Assembly: GCF_002742625.1 (NCBI RefSeq)
Contig: NZ_PEBF01000001.1
Span: 3,968,001 to 4,032,000 of the forward strand
Direction: 5' to 3'
Length of the DNA: 64,000 bases
Source: Caulobacter sp. FWC2
GTDB taxonomy: Bacteria; Pseudomonadota; Alphaproteobacteria; Caulobacterales; Caulobacteraceae
Shown in pieces: positions 35,421 through 43,918 of this stretch (positions are counted from its first letter, which is position 1; every line of letters begins with the position of its first letter). A program made the position numbers and the translations under genes. Below the pieces are notes generated by a model that worked only from the letters and a program-made list of their open reading frames with translations, did no database searches and was not told the origin of the DNA.

Positions 35421-35972
35421 ATGTCCAATCAAACGCTCTCCGGCCGCAAGGTCGCCGTGCTCGCCACCGACGGCTTCGAGCAGTCGGAACTGGAAAAACC
35501 CGTCGAGGCCTTGAAGGCCGCCGGGGCCACCGTCGAGGTGGTGTCGCCCAAGGCCGGTGAAATCCAAGGCTGGGAGCACCAGGACAAGGGCCGCACCGTC
35601 GCGGTCGACCGCGAACTCTCCGCCGCCAACCCTCAGGACTACGATAGCCTCGTCCTGCCGGGCGGGGTGATCAATCCCGACGCCCTGCGGCTGGAGCACG
35701 AGGCCATCGACTTCATCAAGCACTTCGTGACGGCGAAAAAGCCGATCGCGGCGATCTGCCATGGGCCGTGGACCCTGATCAACGCCGGCGCCGTCGAGGG
35801 CAAGGAGATGACCTCCTGGCCATCGCTGGAAATCGACCTCAAGAACGCCGGCGCCAAGTGGGTGGACCGTGAGGTGGTCGTCGACGATGGCCTCGTCACC
35901 TCGCGCAAGCCCGATGACCTGCCGGCCTTCTGCGCCAAAATGATCGAGGAATTCGCCGAAGGTCGCCACTAG
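35421..35972 (+). CDS. DJ-1/PfpI family protein (type 1 glutamine amidotransferase-like)
   Basis: 183 residues, the normal family length. Nucleophile elbow AAICHGPW with Cys113, Glu in DGFEQSE (about Glu20) and the following His form the usual PfpI active site. Members act as stress-related deglycases, chaperones or proteases; which applies cannot be told. CAGGAGG precedes the ATG. Monocistronic: a 13-bp hairpin follows. Confidence 0.87.
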   Translation: MSNQTLSGRKVAVLATDGFEQSELEKPVEALKAAGATVEVVSPKAGEIQGWEHQDKGRTVAVDRELSAANPQDYDSLVLPGGVINPDALRLEHEAIDFIKHFVTAKKPIAAICHGPWTLINAGAVEGKEMTSWPSLEIDLKNAGAKWVDREVVVDDGLVTSRKPDDLPAFCAKMIEEFAEGRH

Positions 35973-35996
35973 GCCCTTCGACGGATTGCGATCCGA

Positions 35997-36038
35997 GGCT
36001 GGAGAAGGCGGGGCTAGAGGGCTCAGCCTTCTCCAGCC
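35997..36038 (+). terminator. Hairpin after the PfpI-family gene
   Basis: Perfect 13-base inverted repeat GGCTGGAGAAGGC / GCCTTCTCCAGCC with a 16-base loop, 24 bases after the stop. No U-tract follows. Confidence 0.5.
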
Positions 36039-36113
36039 GCCGGTCATCCAGCCTCTGGCGCGGACTCACCAGAGCGACACCTGCAAATAAGCTACTGATT
36101 TTATTCAGGGTAG

Positions 36114-36203
36114 TGGCGGTGAGAGAGGGATTCGAACCCTCGATAGAGTTTCCCCTATACACGCGTTCCAGGCGTGCGCCTTCAACCACTCGGCCACCTC
36201 ACC
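36114..36203 (-). tRNA. tRNA-Ser (anticodon GGA)
   Basis: 90 nt including an encoded CCA. The sequence folds as a class II tRNA: acceptor GGTGAGG with TCTCACC (one G-U), D-arm with GAGTGGTTGAAGG, anticodon stem CACGC/GCGTG with loop CTGGAAC (anticodon GGA, reads UCC and UCU), a long variable arm and T-loop GGTTCGAATCC. The discriminator base is G, as expected for serine. Confidence 0.97.
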
Positions 36204-36356
36204 AACGCACAACGAGTCGGGGGTGGTTGAGACCCCCGGCGCGGGAAGGCGCGCAATATACTCAGGGACCGGCCGGTAGCAAGCGCGTTCCCGGATGAAA
36301 CTGGCGAGGCGAGCGTTTATATCGAGGTGCAAGGATTCCCGCCTCGAAAGGCCGCT

Positions 36357-37034
36357 ATGCTGTCGTCGACCAAGACCCCAGAGAAGCTGAGTGAAATGCC
36401 CACCGTCGAGACCGCCCTGCCCGGTCGTCCGGAGCCCATTGCGACGGCGGAGACGCACTTCATCAACGGCCATCCGCTGAAGGGTCCCTATCCGGACGGC
36501 CTGGAGACGGCGATCCTGGCCATGGGCTGCTTCTGGGGCGTGGAGCGGGTGTTCTGGCAGGTCCCGGGCGTCCATGTGACCGCCGCCGGCTATGCGGCCG
36601 GGATCACGCCCAACCCGACCTATGAGGAGGTCTGCACCGGCCGCACCGGGCACACCGAGGTCGTGCTTGTCGTGTTCGACCCGAAGGTCGTGACCTATGA
36701 GGCCCTGCTGAAGGCCTTCTGGGAAAACCATGACCCGACACAGGGCATGCGTCAGGGCGGCGACATCGGCACGCAATACCGCTCGGGCCTCTACGTCACC
36801 AACGACGCGCAAGGCTCCGCCGCCGTGGCCTCCAGGGAAGCCTATCAGCAGGCCCTGTCCGCCAAGGGCCTGGGCGACATCACCACCGAGATCGCCACTG
36901 CCGGCCCGTTCTATTTCGCCGAGGCCTATCACCAGCAGTACCTGGCCAAGAACCCTGACGGCTATTGCGGCATCGGTGGCACGGGCGTGGTCTGCCCCAT
37001 CGGCCTGGGTGTGGGCGCGAGCGTCGAGGCCTGA
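36357..37034 (+). CDS. msrA: Peptide-methionine (S)-S-oxide reductase
   Basis: 225 residues. The catalytic block [16 protein letters not shown] (Cys58) and [10 protein letters not shown] are diagnostic for MsrA, which repairs oxidised methionine using thioredoxin. Only one further Cys is seen near the end (VVCPIG), which could resolve the disulphide. ATG 36357 follows AAAGG; a GTG at 36327 would add ten residues. An extended N-terminus before the core (about 50 residues) is normal for the long MsrA form. The stop overlaps the next start (TGATG). Confidence 0.95.
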   Translation: MLSSTKTPEKLSEMPTVETALPGRPEPIATAETHFINGHPLKGPYPDGLETAILAMGCFWGVERVFWQVPGVHVTAAGYAAGITPNPTYEEVCTGRTGHTEVVLVVFDPKVVTYEALLKAFWENHDPTQGMRQGGDIGTQYRSGLYVTNDAQGSAAVASREAYQQALSAKGLGDITTEIATAGPFYFAEAYHQQYLAKNPDGYCGIGGTGVVCPIGLGVGASVEA

Positions 37035-37384
37035 TGACCCCCGAGGCGTTCGACGAGGCCTGCCTGGCCCTGCCGGGCGCCACGATGTCCGTTCAGTGGG
37101 GCGACGACCACGTCTTCAAGGTCTGCGGCAAGATGTTCGCCGTCCGCGGCGAGGGCGTCACCCTGGGCGGCGGAATCTCGTTCAAGGCTTCGGACGTTGC
37201 GTTCGAGGTGCTGACGGAGACCGGCCGCGCCAGGCCCGCGCCTTACCTGGCCCGCGCCCGATGGGTGCATTTCGCGGAATTGTCCGAACTGGACGCCGAC
37301 GAGGTCGCCGACTGGGTCAGGAGCGCCCACGGCCTGGTCGCCGCCAAGCTCACCCGCAAGCTTCGGGCGGCGCTGGGGCTCTAG
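37034..37384 (+). CDS. MmcQ/YjbR family protein
   Basis: 116-residue protein starting within the msrA stop codon (TGATG), so translation is coupled. TPEAFDEACLALPGA, VQWGDDHVFKVCGKMFAV and RWVHFAELSELDADEVADW are typical of the MmcQ/YjbR (CyaY-like fold) family, often called DNA-binding, whose role is unclear. Its last 35 bases overlap the 3' end of the convergent TetR gene. Confidence 0.82.
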   Translation: MTPEAFDEACLALPGATMSVQWGDDHVFKVCGKMFAVRGEGVTLGGGISFKASDVAFEVLTETGRARPAPYLARARWVHFAELSELDADEVADWVRSAHGLVAAKLTRKLRAALGL

Positions 37385-37961
37385 GGCCGGCCAAGCCCTT
37401 CATGGCCAGGGCTTCGATGGCGTCCAGCAGGCGCTGGTTGGTCAGGCCCGGGGTGCCTGGCGCCCACTTGGTCAGCCAGATCAGCATGCCGACCATCAAC
37501 TGGACCACCAGGGCCGGCTCGCACGGCGCGATGGTGCCGTCGGCCATACCCTCTTCCAGAAATCGCTCCAGCCGCCGGGACAGCCGCGCGGTCCAGGCCT
37601 CGATCGCCTGCCGCTGGGCTTGATCGAGATAGGAGCTGTCGCCGAAATAGAGCTGCGGCCCGTTGTCGACGGCGTCATCCAGCAGGGCCTGAAGGAAACG
37701 CCGCAGCTTGCACGAACCCGTCCCGCCGTCGGCGTCGACCTTGATCAGGATGGCCTCGAACCGCTCCAGCGACTGCTGGTGGCCGGCATAGGCCAGGGCC
37801 TGCTTGTTGGGGAAATAGTAGTAGAGCGCAGCGTCCTTGAGATGGAGGGCGGCGGCGATGTCGGTCATCGTGGCCGCCGCGAAGCCCTTGGCGTTGATGA
37901 TCTCGATGGCCGCGCGCAGGATCGCTTCGCGCTTCTTCACCGACTTCTGGCTCTGCGCCAT
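37350..37961 (-). CDS. TetR family transcriptional regulator
   Basis: 203 residues from ATG 37961. The N-terminal TetR helix-turn-helix (REAILRAAIEIINAKGFAAA, TMTDIAAAL, ALYYYFPNK; about residues 11-55) is followed by a helical ligand domain. A GC hairpin (37974-37993) covers the GGGGGAGG ribosome site, so translation could be controlled by structure. A 6+6-base palindrome at 38122-38141 in the divergent region is a candidate operator. It faces TonB receptor 3, which it may regulate. Confidence 0.87.
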   Translation of the reverse strand: MAQSQKSVKKREAILRAAIEIINAKGFAAATMTDIAAALHLKDAALYYYFPNKQALAYAGHQQSLERFEAILIKVDADGGTGSCKLRRFLQALLDDAVDNGPQLYFGDSSYLDQAQRQAIEAWTARLSRRLERFLEEGMADGTIAPCEPALVVQLMVGMLIWLTKWAPGTPGLTNQRLLDAIEALAMKGLAGPRAPAPPEACG

Positions 37962-37973
37962 CGGCCTGACATC

Positions 37974-37993
37974 CTCCCCCGGAATCCGGGGAG
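37974..37993 (-). promoter_or_regulatory. Hairpin sequestering the TetR ribosome site
   Basis: On the minus strand CTCCCCGG ATT CCGGGGGAG forms a tight stem whose 3' arm is the GGGGGAG Shine-Dalgarno stretch of the TetR mRNA. It also resembles the REP-like CTCCCCC...GGGGGAG hairpins seen at 46.7 and 63.4 kb. Confidence 0.4.
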
Positions 37994-38121
37994 TCAGGAC
38001 CAGAGGGTCTCCGCCCTTAGCCAAACGCTGTCTCTCCTCCGCCCGGCGCGCACGATTCTTCCGTCGCGCGATTACCGGTGCTCCTGAGCATCACCTGAAC
38101 GCGTTCTGCTGCAAACCGAAA

Positions 38122-38141
38122 ATTCTAACTTGCGCTAGAAT
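38122..38141. promoter_or_regulatory. Operator-like palindrome between TetR and TonB receptor 3
   Basis: ATTCTA and TAGAAT separated by 8 bases (ACTTGCGC), in an AT-rich patch within the 431-base divergent region 37962-38392. Size and symmetry suit a TetR-type operator. The rest of that region shows no gene; a purine-rich stretch with AGGGAG precedes the receptor ATG. Confidence 0.4.
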
Positions 38142-38392
38142 ATCGAGATCATATTAAAATCAGCGTCAGTTGCGGACGGATGCAAGCCGTTCGCGCTGGG
38201 GCGGAAACATGACGCAAAGCGTCTCTATCCAAGGCCAAGGGCTCACGACCGCTCTCTGCGGTTCGCGCGGTCGGCCAGGATCGCCCTTCCCTCACGTCAA
38301 CACATCCGCTCTTCCCCAAAAGAAACCCGCGATTGCTCGAGGCGGGACGGGACGAGTTACGGAAAATAATAAAGAAAAACAGGGAGTTCGTT

Positions 38393-40882
38393 ATGAGAAA
38401 CGTCCATTTGCTGGGGGTCTCGGCCCTCGCGCTCGCCATCGCCGCGCCCGCCTATGCGCAAACCACCCAGGCTGACGGAAACTCGATCTCGGAAATCGTC
38501 GTCACCGCCACCAAGCGGGAACAGACCCTGCAGGACGTGCCGATCTCGGTCGCCGTCACGGGGCAACAGACCATCGAACGCGCCCAGGTCCGCGACCTGA
38601 TCGACCTGCAGTCGGTCGTTCCGTCGCTGAAGGTCCAGCAGTTCAACGCCGCCGGCCAGACCAACTTCGTCATCCGCGGCTTCGGCAACGGCAACGGCAA
38701 CGACGGCATCGAAAGCTCAGTCGGCATCTTCATCGACGGCGTCTATCGCTCGCGTTCAGCCGCCGCCCTCGACGACCTTCCGGAAATCGAGCGCGTCGAA
38801 GTGCTGCGCGGCCCGCAGTCGACCCTGTTCGGCAAGAACGTCTCGGCCGGCGCGATCAGCATCGTGACCAAGAAGCCGCAGTTCGACTTCGGCGGTAAGG
38901 TCGAAGGCACCTACGGCAACTACAACACCCGCCAGATCAAGGGCACGATTACCGGCCCGCTCAGCGAGACCCTGGCGGTGCGCCTGTCGGGCAGCCTGAA
39001 CAAGCGCGACGGCTACTTCACCAACCTGACCACCGGCGCCGACGTCAACGACCGCGACCGCTGGTCGATCCGCGGCGACATGCTGTGGGAACCGACCGAT
39101 AAAACCTCGTTCCGCGTCATCGCCGACTACAACAAGATCAACGAGACCTGCTGCGGCGTGACCTCGATCTTCAACGGTCCGGCCACCCTGGCTATCGGCG
39201 GCTTGCTGAGGAAGCCGATCAGCGACACCACCAAGATCTTCGACCGCGACGTCATCTTCAACACCGACCCTGAGAACAAGCTGTCGGGCAAGGGCGTCTC
39301 GGGCCAACTCGACCATGACCTCGGCTTCGCCAAGCTGACCGCGATCACGGCCTATCGGAACCAGAAGAACGCCTCGTTCCAGGATATCGACTTCACCGGC
39401 GCGGACATCTCCAACAACCGCACGGCCAACACCATCAAGACCTTCACCCAGGAAGTGCGCCTGGCGTCGAGCGGCGACGGCCCGTTCAACTGGCTGATCG
39501 GCGGCTTCTACCAGAATGAAAAGCTGGATACCGGCCGTACGGTCACCTACGGCGCCGACATCCGCGCGTTCGCCGACGCGCTGTCGGGCGTCGTCAACAC
39601 GGCCACCCTGCCGGCCGCGATCCGCCCCGCCCTGACGGGCCGATCGAACATTTACACCCTGGAGTTCCTGCAGAGCCTGGTGACGCCGTCGATCAAGCCC
39701 GGCTTGACCTACTTCCAGCCCGGCCAAGGCATCAGCGACTACTACAAGATGAAGCAGGAGTCGTACTCGCTGTTCAGCCAGTTCGACTACAAGGTCACCG
39801 AGAAGCTGACCCTGACCGGCGGCCTCGCCTACATGAACGACACCAAGAAGGCCCGCTCGAACGTCGTTCTGAACGACCCGTTCTCTTCGCTGAACCTGCA
39901 AAACGTTCCGCAGTTCGGCGCTCTCGGCCTTCCGGTGAACGCCTTCGGCGCCCTGGGCGCCCTGCAGTTCTTCTATGGCAACGACCCGACCCACGGCCCG
40001 GTCAACTATCCGAACGCCACCGAGTCCGGTCAGCTGAAGGGCGACAAGGTCACCTACGCCGTTCGCGCGGCCTATGACTTCGGCGCGATCAACGCCTATG
40101 CCAGCTACTCCACGGGCTGGAAGGCCGGCGCCTTCAACCTGTCGTCGGACAGCCGTCCGCCGAACGCCAACGGCGTGGGCCGCACCGCCCAGCCGGAAAA
40201 CGTCAACGTCTACGAACTGGGCGTGAAGGCCAGCTTCCCGGGCGGCTACGCCAACATCGCGGCGTTCAAGCAGTCGATCAAAGGCTTCCAGTCGAACGCC
40301 TTCACCGGCCTCGGCTACAGCCTGGTCAACGCGGGTGAGGAGTCGGTGAAAGGCTTCGAGGTCGACAGCGCCTGGCGTCCGGTCCAATGGCTGAACCTGG
40401 CCGCTTCGGTCACCTATCTCGATCCGAAGTACGACAGCTTCTCCGGCGCGGCCTGCGTGGCCTTCGACACCGTCCGCTGCCCGGTCGACCCTGCCACCGG
40501 CCGTCGTCCGAACTTCCGCAACCTGACGGGCGACACCCCGGCGGGCATCTCGAAGTGGTCGTTCTCGACCTCGGCGACGATCAACCACGACATCACCGAG
40601 AACTGGAACGGCTATGCGCGCGTGGAATATGACCACAGCAGCAAGGTCCAGCTGACGGAAACGGTGTCGCCGACCCTGGCCAGCTACGGCACCGACGTCG
40701 TCAACGCCAGCTTGGGTGTCATCAACACCACCCATCAGCTGGAAATCGGCCTGTGGGCCCGCAACCTGACCAACGACGAAAGCCTGATCTCGGCCTTCCC
40801 GACGGTGGCCCAGGACGGCAGCTACAGCGGCTATCCGAACGCGCCGCGCACCTACGGCCTGACGGTTCGCAAGAGCTTCTAA
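38393..40882 (+). CDS. TonB-dependent receptor 3
   Basis: 829 residues from ATG 38393 (AGGGAG upstream): signal peptide ending PAYAQ (about residue 23), plug (30-160; ISEIVVTATKREQTLQDVP, VEVLRGPQSTLFGKN) and beta-barrel ending VRKSF. It belongs to the same broad subfamily as receptor 1 rather than the large receptor 2. Its divergent TetR neighbour and the downstream GH2 gene leave the ligand open. Followed by a strong terminator. Confidence 0.92.
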   Translation: MRNVHLLGVSALALAIAAPAYAQTTQADGNSISEIVVTATKREQTLQDVPISVAVTGQQTIERAQVRDLIDLQSVVPSLKVQQFNAAGQTNFVIRGFGNGNGNDGIESSVGIFIDGVYRSRSAAALDDLPEIERVEVLRGPQSTLFGKNVSAGAISIVTKKPQFDFGGKVEGTYGNYNTRQIKGTITGPLSETLAVRLSGSLNKRDGYFTNLTTGADVNDRDRWSIRGDMLWEPTDKTSFRVIADYNKINETCCGVTSIFNGPATLAIGGLLRKPISDTTKIFDRDVIFNTDPENKLSGKGVSGQLDHDLGFAKLTAITAYRNQKNASFQDIDFTGADISNNRTANTIKTFTQEVRLASSGDGPFNWLIGGFYQNEKLDTGRTVTYGADIRAFADALSGVVNTATLPAAIRPALTGRSNIYTLEFLQSLVTPSIKPGLTYFQPGQGISDYYKMKQESYSLFSQFDYKVTEKLTLTGGLAYMNDTKKARSNVVLNDPFSSLNLQNVPQFGALGLPVNAFGALGALQFFYGNDPTHGPVNYPNATESGQLKGDKVTYAVRAAYDFGAINAYASYSTGWKAGAFNLSSDSRPPNANGVGRTAQPENVNVYELGVKASFPGGYANIAAFKQSIKGFQSNAFTGLGYSLVNAGEESVKGFEVDSAWRPVQWLNLAASVTYLDPKYDSFSGAACVAFDTVRCPVDPATGRRPNFRNLTGDTPAGISKWSFSTSATINHDITENWNGYARVEYDHSSKVQLTETVSPTLASYGTDVVNASLGVINTTHQLEIGLWARNLTNDESLISAFPTVAQDGSYSGYPNAPRTYGLTVRKSF

Positions 40883-40896
40883 GCTGATCTAAAGAG

Positions 40897-40930
40897 GGGC
40901 GGCCGGGTCTCAGGACTTGGCCGCCCTTTT
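40897..40930 (+). terminator. Rho-independent terminator after TonB receptor 3
   Basis: GGGCGGCC / GGCCGCCC stem with a 14-base loop and a following TTTTCTT, 14 bases after the stop. Confidence 0.8.
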
Positions 40931-40937
40931 CTTAGAC

Positions 40938-40957
40938 AAAGTGGCCTGACCACCTTT
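40938..40957. promoter_or_regulatory. GTGGCCTGACCAC operator candidate, GH2 promoter
   Basis: AAAGTGGCCTGACCACCTTT; the 13-base core is identical to the one in the ManD/GntR intergenic region at 53384-53396. The form TGGTCAGGCCA (other strand) fits the FadR-type GntR pattern TGGTNNN(A/G)CCA. It ends 84 bases before the GH2 start. Confidence 0.62.
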
Positions 40958-41040
40958 CCTTGCGCCCTGGCCACTGGCCGTGCTTCAACCTTCTCATAAG
41001 GCCGAACGGCCACCCGAATGGGTCAATGGGAGGATGGGCG

Positions 41041-42915
41041 ATGGAAACGCGATTGAAGGCTCTGATCGGCGCGGCGTGCGCCCTGACCCTGCTGGCGCCG
41101 CTAGGCGCATCGGCCTCCTCCCCCACCCTGACCCGCGCCGACAATCGCGACGGCCAGGACCTCTCGGGGACCTGGCGCTATTCGGTCGATCCCTATCGCG
41201 ACGGCCTGGCCGGCTTCCACCGGGGGCCGCCGGGCGAAGGCCACCGCCGCTATGACGACGTCGATGTCGACGCGGTGACCCGGGCCAAGCCCAACGCCCT
41301 CTATGAATACGACATGGACCGCTCGCCCACGGCCACCCTGCCCCAGGGCTGGGTCGGGCACGACCCGTCCTTGCGCTACTACCAGGGCCTGATGTGGTAC
41401 GAGCGGCGCTTCGACGCCCCGGCGCTGAAGCCCGGCCAACGCGCCTTCCTGCGCTTCGAAGCGGTCAACTATACCGCCAAGGTGTTCCTGAACGGCAAGA
41501 GCGTCGGCGAACACGAGGGCGGCTTCACCCCCTTCTCGCTGGAAGTCACCGAGACCCTGAGGGCCAGTAACAACCAGATCACGGTCGGCGTCGATTCCAC
41601 GCCCCAGGCCGACGGCGTGCCGCCGCCAGTGACCGACTGGGAGAACTACGGCGGCGTCACCCGGCCGATGCGCCTGGTCATCACGCCCGGCACCTTCGTC
41701 GATGAAGCCTGGGTGCGCCTGACCAAGGACGGCAAGATCGCCGCTACCGTCAAGCTGGACGGCGCGCAGGCCGCCAACCAGGAGGTGCATGTCCGCATCG
41801 CCGAATTGGGCCTGGACGTCTCCGGCAAGACCGACGCCGGCGGCGTCCTCAACGCCTCGATCGCTGCGCCCAAAAGCCTGGTCCGCTGGTCGCCCGAGAA
41901 GCCCAAGCTTTACGACGTCGTCGTCCAGGCCGGCGAGGACCGGCTGACCGACCGGGTCGGTCTGCGCACCATCGAGACCAGGGGCAGCCAGATCCTGCTC
42001 AACGGCAAGCCGATCTTCCTGCGCGGCATCTCGGTCCACGAGGAGGAGTTCGGCGACAACCCCGCCCGCACCATCACCGAGGCCGGAGCCCGCGCCCTGC
42101 TGGCCGAGGTCAAGGAGGGCCTGCACGGCAACTTCGTGCGCCTGGCCCACTATCCGCACAGCGAGATCACCACCCGCGTCGCCGACGAGATGGGCCTGCT
42201 GGTCTGGAGCGAGATCCCCGTCTACTGGCTGGTCGACTTTGGCAATCCGCGCACCCTTGAGCTGGCGCGCGGGATGCTGGCCGACAACATCCGCCGTGAT
42301 CGCAACCGCGCCTCGATCATCATGTGGAGCGTCGCCAACGAGACGCCGATCACCGATCCGCGCAACACCTTCCTCTACCAGCTGGTCGACGACGTCCGGG
42401 CGCTGGACGACAGCCGCCTGGTCACCGCCGCCCTGCTGACGGCGCGCAAGACCAACAACGGTGTCGTCGAGATGGGCCTCAACGACCCGCTGGCCGACAA
42501 GCTCGATGTGCTGGCCGCCAACACCTACAACGGCTGGTATACCGACGACACGCTCGACAGCTTGCCGGCCATGACCTGGAAGGCCACGGACAAGCCGATG
42601 GTGTTCTCGGAATTCGGCGCCGACGCCCTGTCCGGCTTCAGCGACCCGGCGCTGATGCGCAAGTTCTCTGAGGACTTCCAGAAGAAGTACTACGAGAAGA
42701 CCCTGGCCATGGCCGCCAAGGTCCCGACCCTGGCCGGCATGTCGCCCTGGATCCTCAAGGACTTCCGCAGCCCCCGGCGCCAGAACCCGATCTATCAGCA
42801 GGGTTGGAATCGCAAGGGCCTGGTTTCGCCGACGGGGCGGCGCAAGCCGGCGTTCTTCGTGCTGCAGGGCTTCTACAAGCAGAAGGAAGCCGGCCAAAAG
42901 GTCGACGGGAAATAG
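41041..42915 (+). CDS. Glycoside hydrolase family 2, beta-glucuronidase/beta-galactosidase-like
   Basis: 624 residues: signal peptide (to about residue 26), N-terminal sugar-binding jelly-roll with WYERRFD, NYTAKVFLNG and NYGGVTRP, immunoglobulin-like domain, and TIM-barrel. Acid/base Glu lies in SVANETP and nucleophile Glu in VFSEFGADA. These are GH2 catalytic blocks; NYGGVTRP and the size fit beta-glucuronidases well. ATG 41041 follows GGGAGGATG. The shared operator with ManD suggests induction with uronate genes, in line with release of glucuronic acid from a polysaccharide. Confidence 0.85.
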   Translation: METRLKALIGAACALTLLAPLGASASSPTLTRADNRDGQDLSGTWRYSVDPYRDGLAGFHRGPPGEGHRRYDDVDVDAVTRAKPNALYEYDMDRSPTATLPQGWVGHDPSLRYYQGLMWYERRFDAPALKPGQRAFLRFEAVNYTAKVFLNGKSVGEHEGGFTPFSLEVTETLRASNNQITVGVDSTPQADGVPPPVTDWENYGGVTRPMRLVITPGTFVDEAWVRLTKDGKIAATVKLDGAQAANQEVHVRIAELGLDVSGKTDAGGVLNASIAAPKSLVRWSPEKPKLYDVVVQAGEDRLTDRVGLRTIETRGSQILLNGKPIFLRGISVHEEEFGDNPARTITEAGARALLAEVKEGLHGNFVRLAHYPHSEITTRVADEMGLLVWSEIPVYWLVDFGNPRTLELARGMLADNIRRDRNRASIIMWSVANETPITDPRNTFLYQLVDDVRALDDSRLVTAALLTARKTNNGVVEMGLNDPLADKLDVLAANTYNGWYTDDTLDSLPAMTWKATDKPMVFSEFGADALSGFSDPALMRKFSEDFQKKYYEKTLAMAAKVPTLAGMSPWILKDFRSPRRQNPIYQQGWNRKGLVSPTGRRKPAFFVLQGFYKQKEAGQKVDGK

Positions 42916-43100
42916 GGATCGCGGTCGCCGACTGCCCCAGCGTGGCGGCCGGCGACGCTAACCATACTCTCGTATAGGTGCGACAGACCAACGCAGGTCG
43001 CGGCCAAGCCTTCGTTGAATGGTCCCCGAAACGGGGATGGAGAACACTGATCGTCGAAACACTGAGCCCTCTCCCCCGGGGCACAACGGAGATCGACGCC

Positions 43101-43682
43101 ATGTCCTACCAACCCGCCAACCGCGCTTTCGAGACTGCCTCCACCCGCTTCGACGGCGTCATCGCCGGTCAGGTCCTGGGCGACGAGGTCGGCGCCTTCG
43201 CGCCGGACCTGAAGGACATCCTGGCCCGCGCCGAACGCGCGATCGGCAACGACCTGGACGCCACCCGCGCCCTGCTGGCCGAGGCCAGCGCCATGGTCGC
43301 GCAAGCCGCCGAGACCCACGGCCGAGCCCGCGAGGTCAGCCTGGGCGGCCTCGCCCCCTGGCAGGCCAAGCGGGTCAGCGCCCATATCGACGCCAATCTG
43401 GGGGGCGCCATACCGGTCTCGTACCTGGCCGATCTGGTGACGCTAAGCGCCGGCCACTTCAGCCGCGCCTTCAAGCAGACCTTTGGCGACACCCCGCACG
43501 GACACGTGATGCGCCGACGGGTCGAGACCGCCAAGGCGATGATGTTGAGGAGCGCCGAGCCGCTGAGCCAGATCGCCTATCTGTGTGGCTTCGCCGACCA
43601 GGCCCACTTCTCGCGGACCTTCCGCAAACTGGCCGGCGAGACGCCCCTGGCCTGGCGTCGAGCCCACTACGCGGCGGCCTGA
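43101..43682 (+). CDS. AraC family transcriptional regulator
   Basis: 193 residues. The C-terminal half is a full AraC DNA-binding domain with two helix-turn-helix units (SYLADLVTLSAGHFSRAFKQ and LSQIAYLCGFADQAHFSRTF, about residues 100-185). The N-terminal 90 residues are a short helical region without the usual cupin, so the sensor is unusual or absent. ATG 43101 is preferred (GGAG upstream); in-frame starts exist back to 42978. A terminator lies 130 bases downstream. Target unknown; GH2 upstream is a candidate. Confidence 0.83.
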   Translation: MSYQPANRAFETASTRFDGVIAGQVLGDEVGAFAPDLKDILARAERAIGNDLDATRALLAEASAMVAQAAETHGRAREVSLGGLAPWQAKRVSAHIDANLGGAIPVSYLADLVTLSAGHFSRAFKQTFGDTPHGHVMRRRVETAKAMMLRSAEPLSQIAYLCGFADQAHFSRTFRKLAGETPLAWRRAHYAAA

Positions 43683-43809
43683 AACATTCGTGCAAACGAC
43701 TGCGCCGGTTTGTCGCACCCCTAAGGTAACCTAGCCATTGCCATTTTTACGGGACTCGCCGAAAGTTCCCGGACTCGGCGCACCCCACCGCGTCCGACAC
43801 CTTTCAAGA

Positions 43810-43850
43810 GCCGGCTGGCCCCGCCTCGTGCGGGACCAGCCGGCTTCATT
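43810..43850 (+). terminator. Rho-independent terminator
   Basis: 15-base stem GCCGGCTGGCCCCGC / GCGGGACCAGCCGGC (one G-U type mismatch), loop CTCGT, followed by TTCATTT. It lies between the AraC gene and the convergent histidine kinase gene. The rest of 43683-43918 shows nothing else. Confidence 0.75.
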
Positions 43851-43918
43851 TAAGGCATAGCGTTTGCCCTGCCCGTGGCGATGACGCCGGGATAGTGGAC
43901 CTTCGTTGATCTAGGCTT

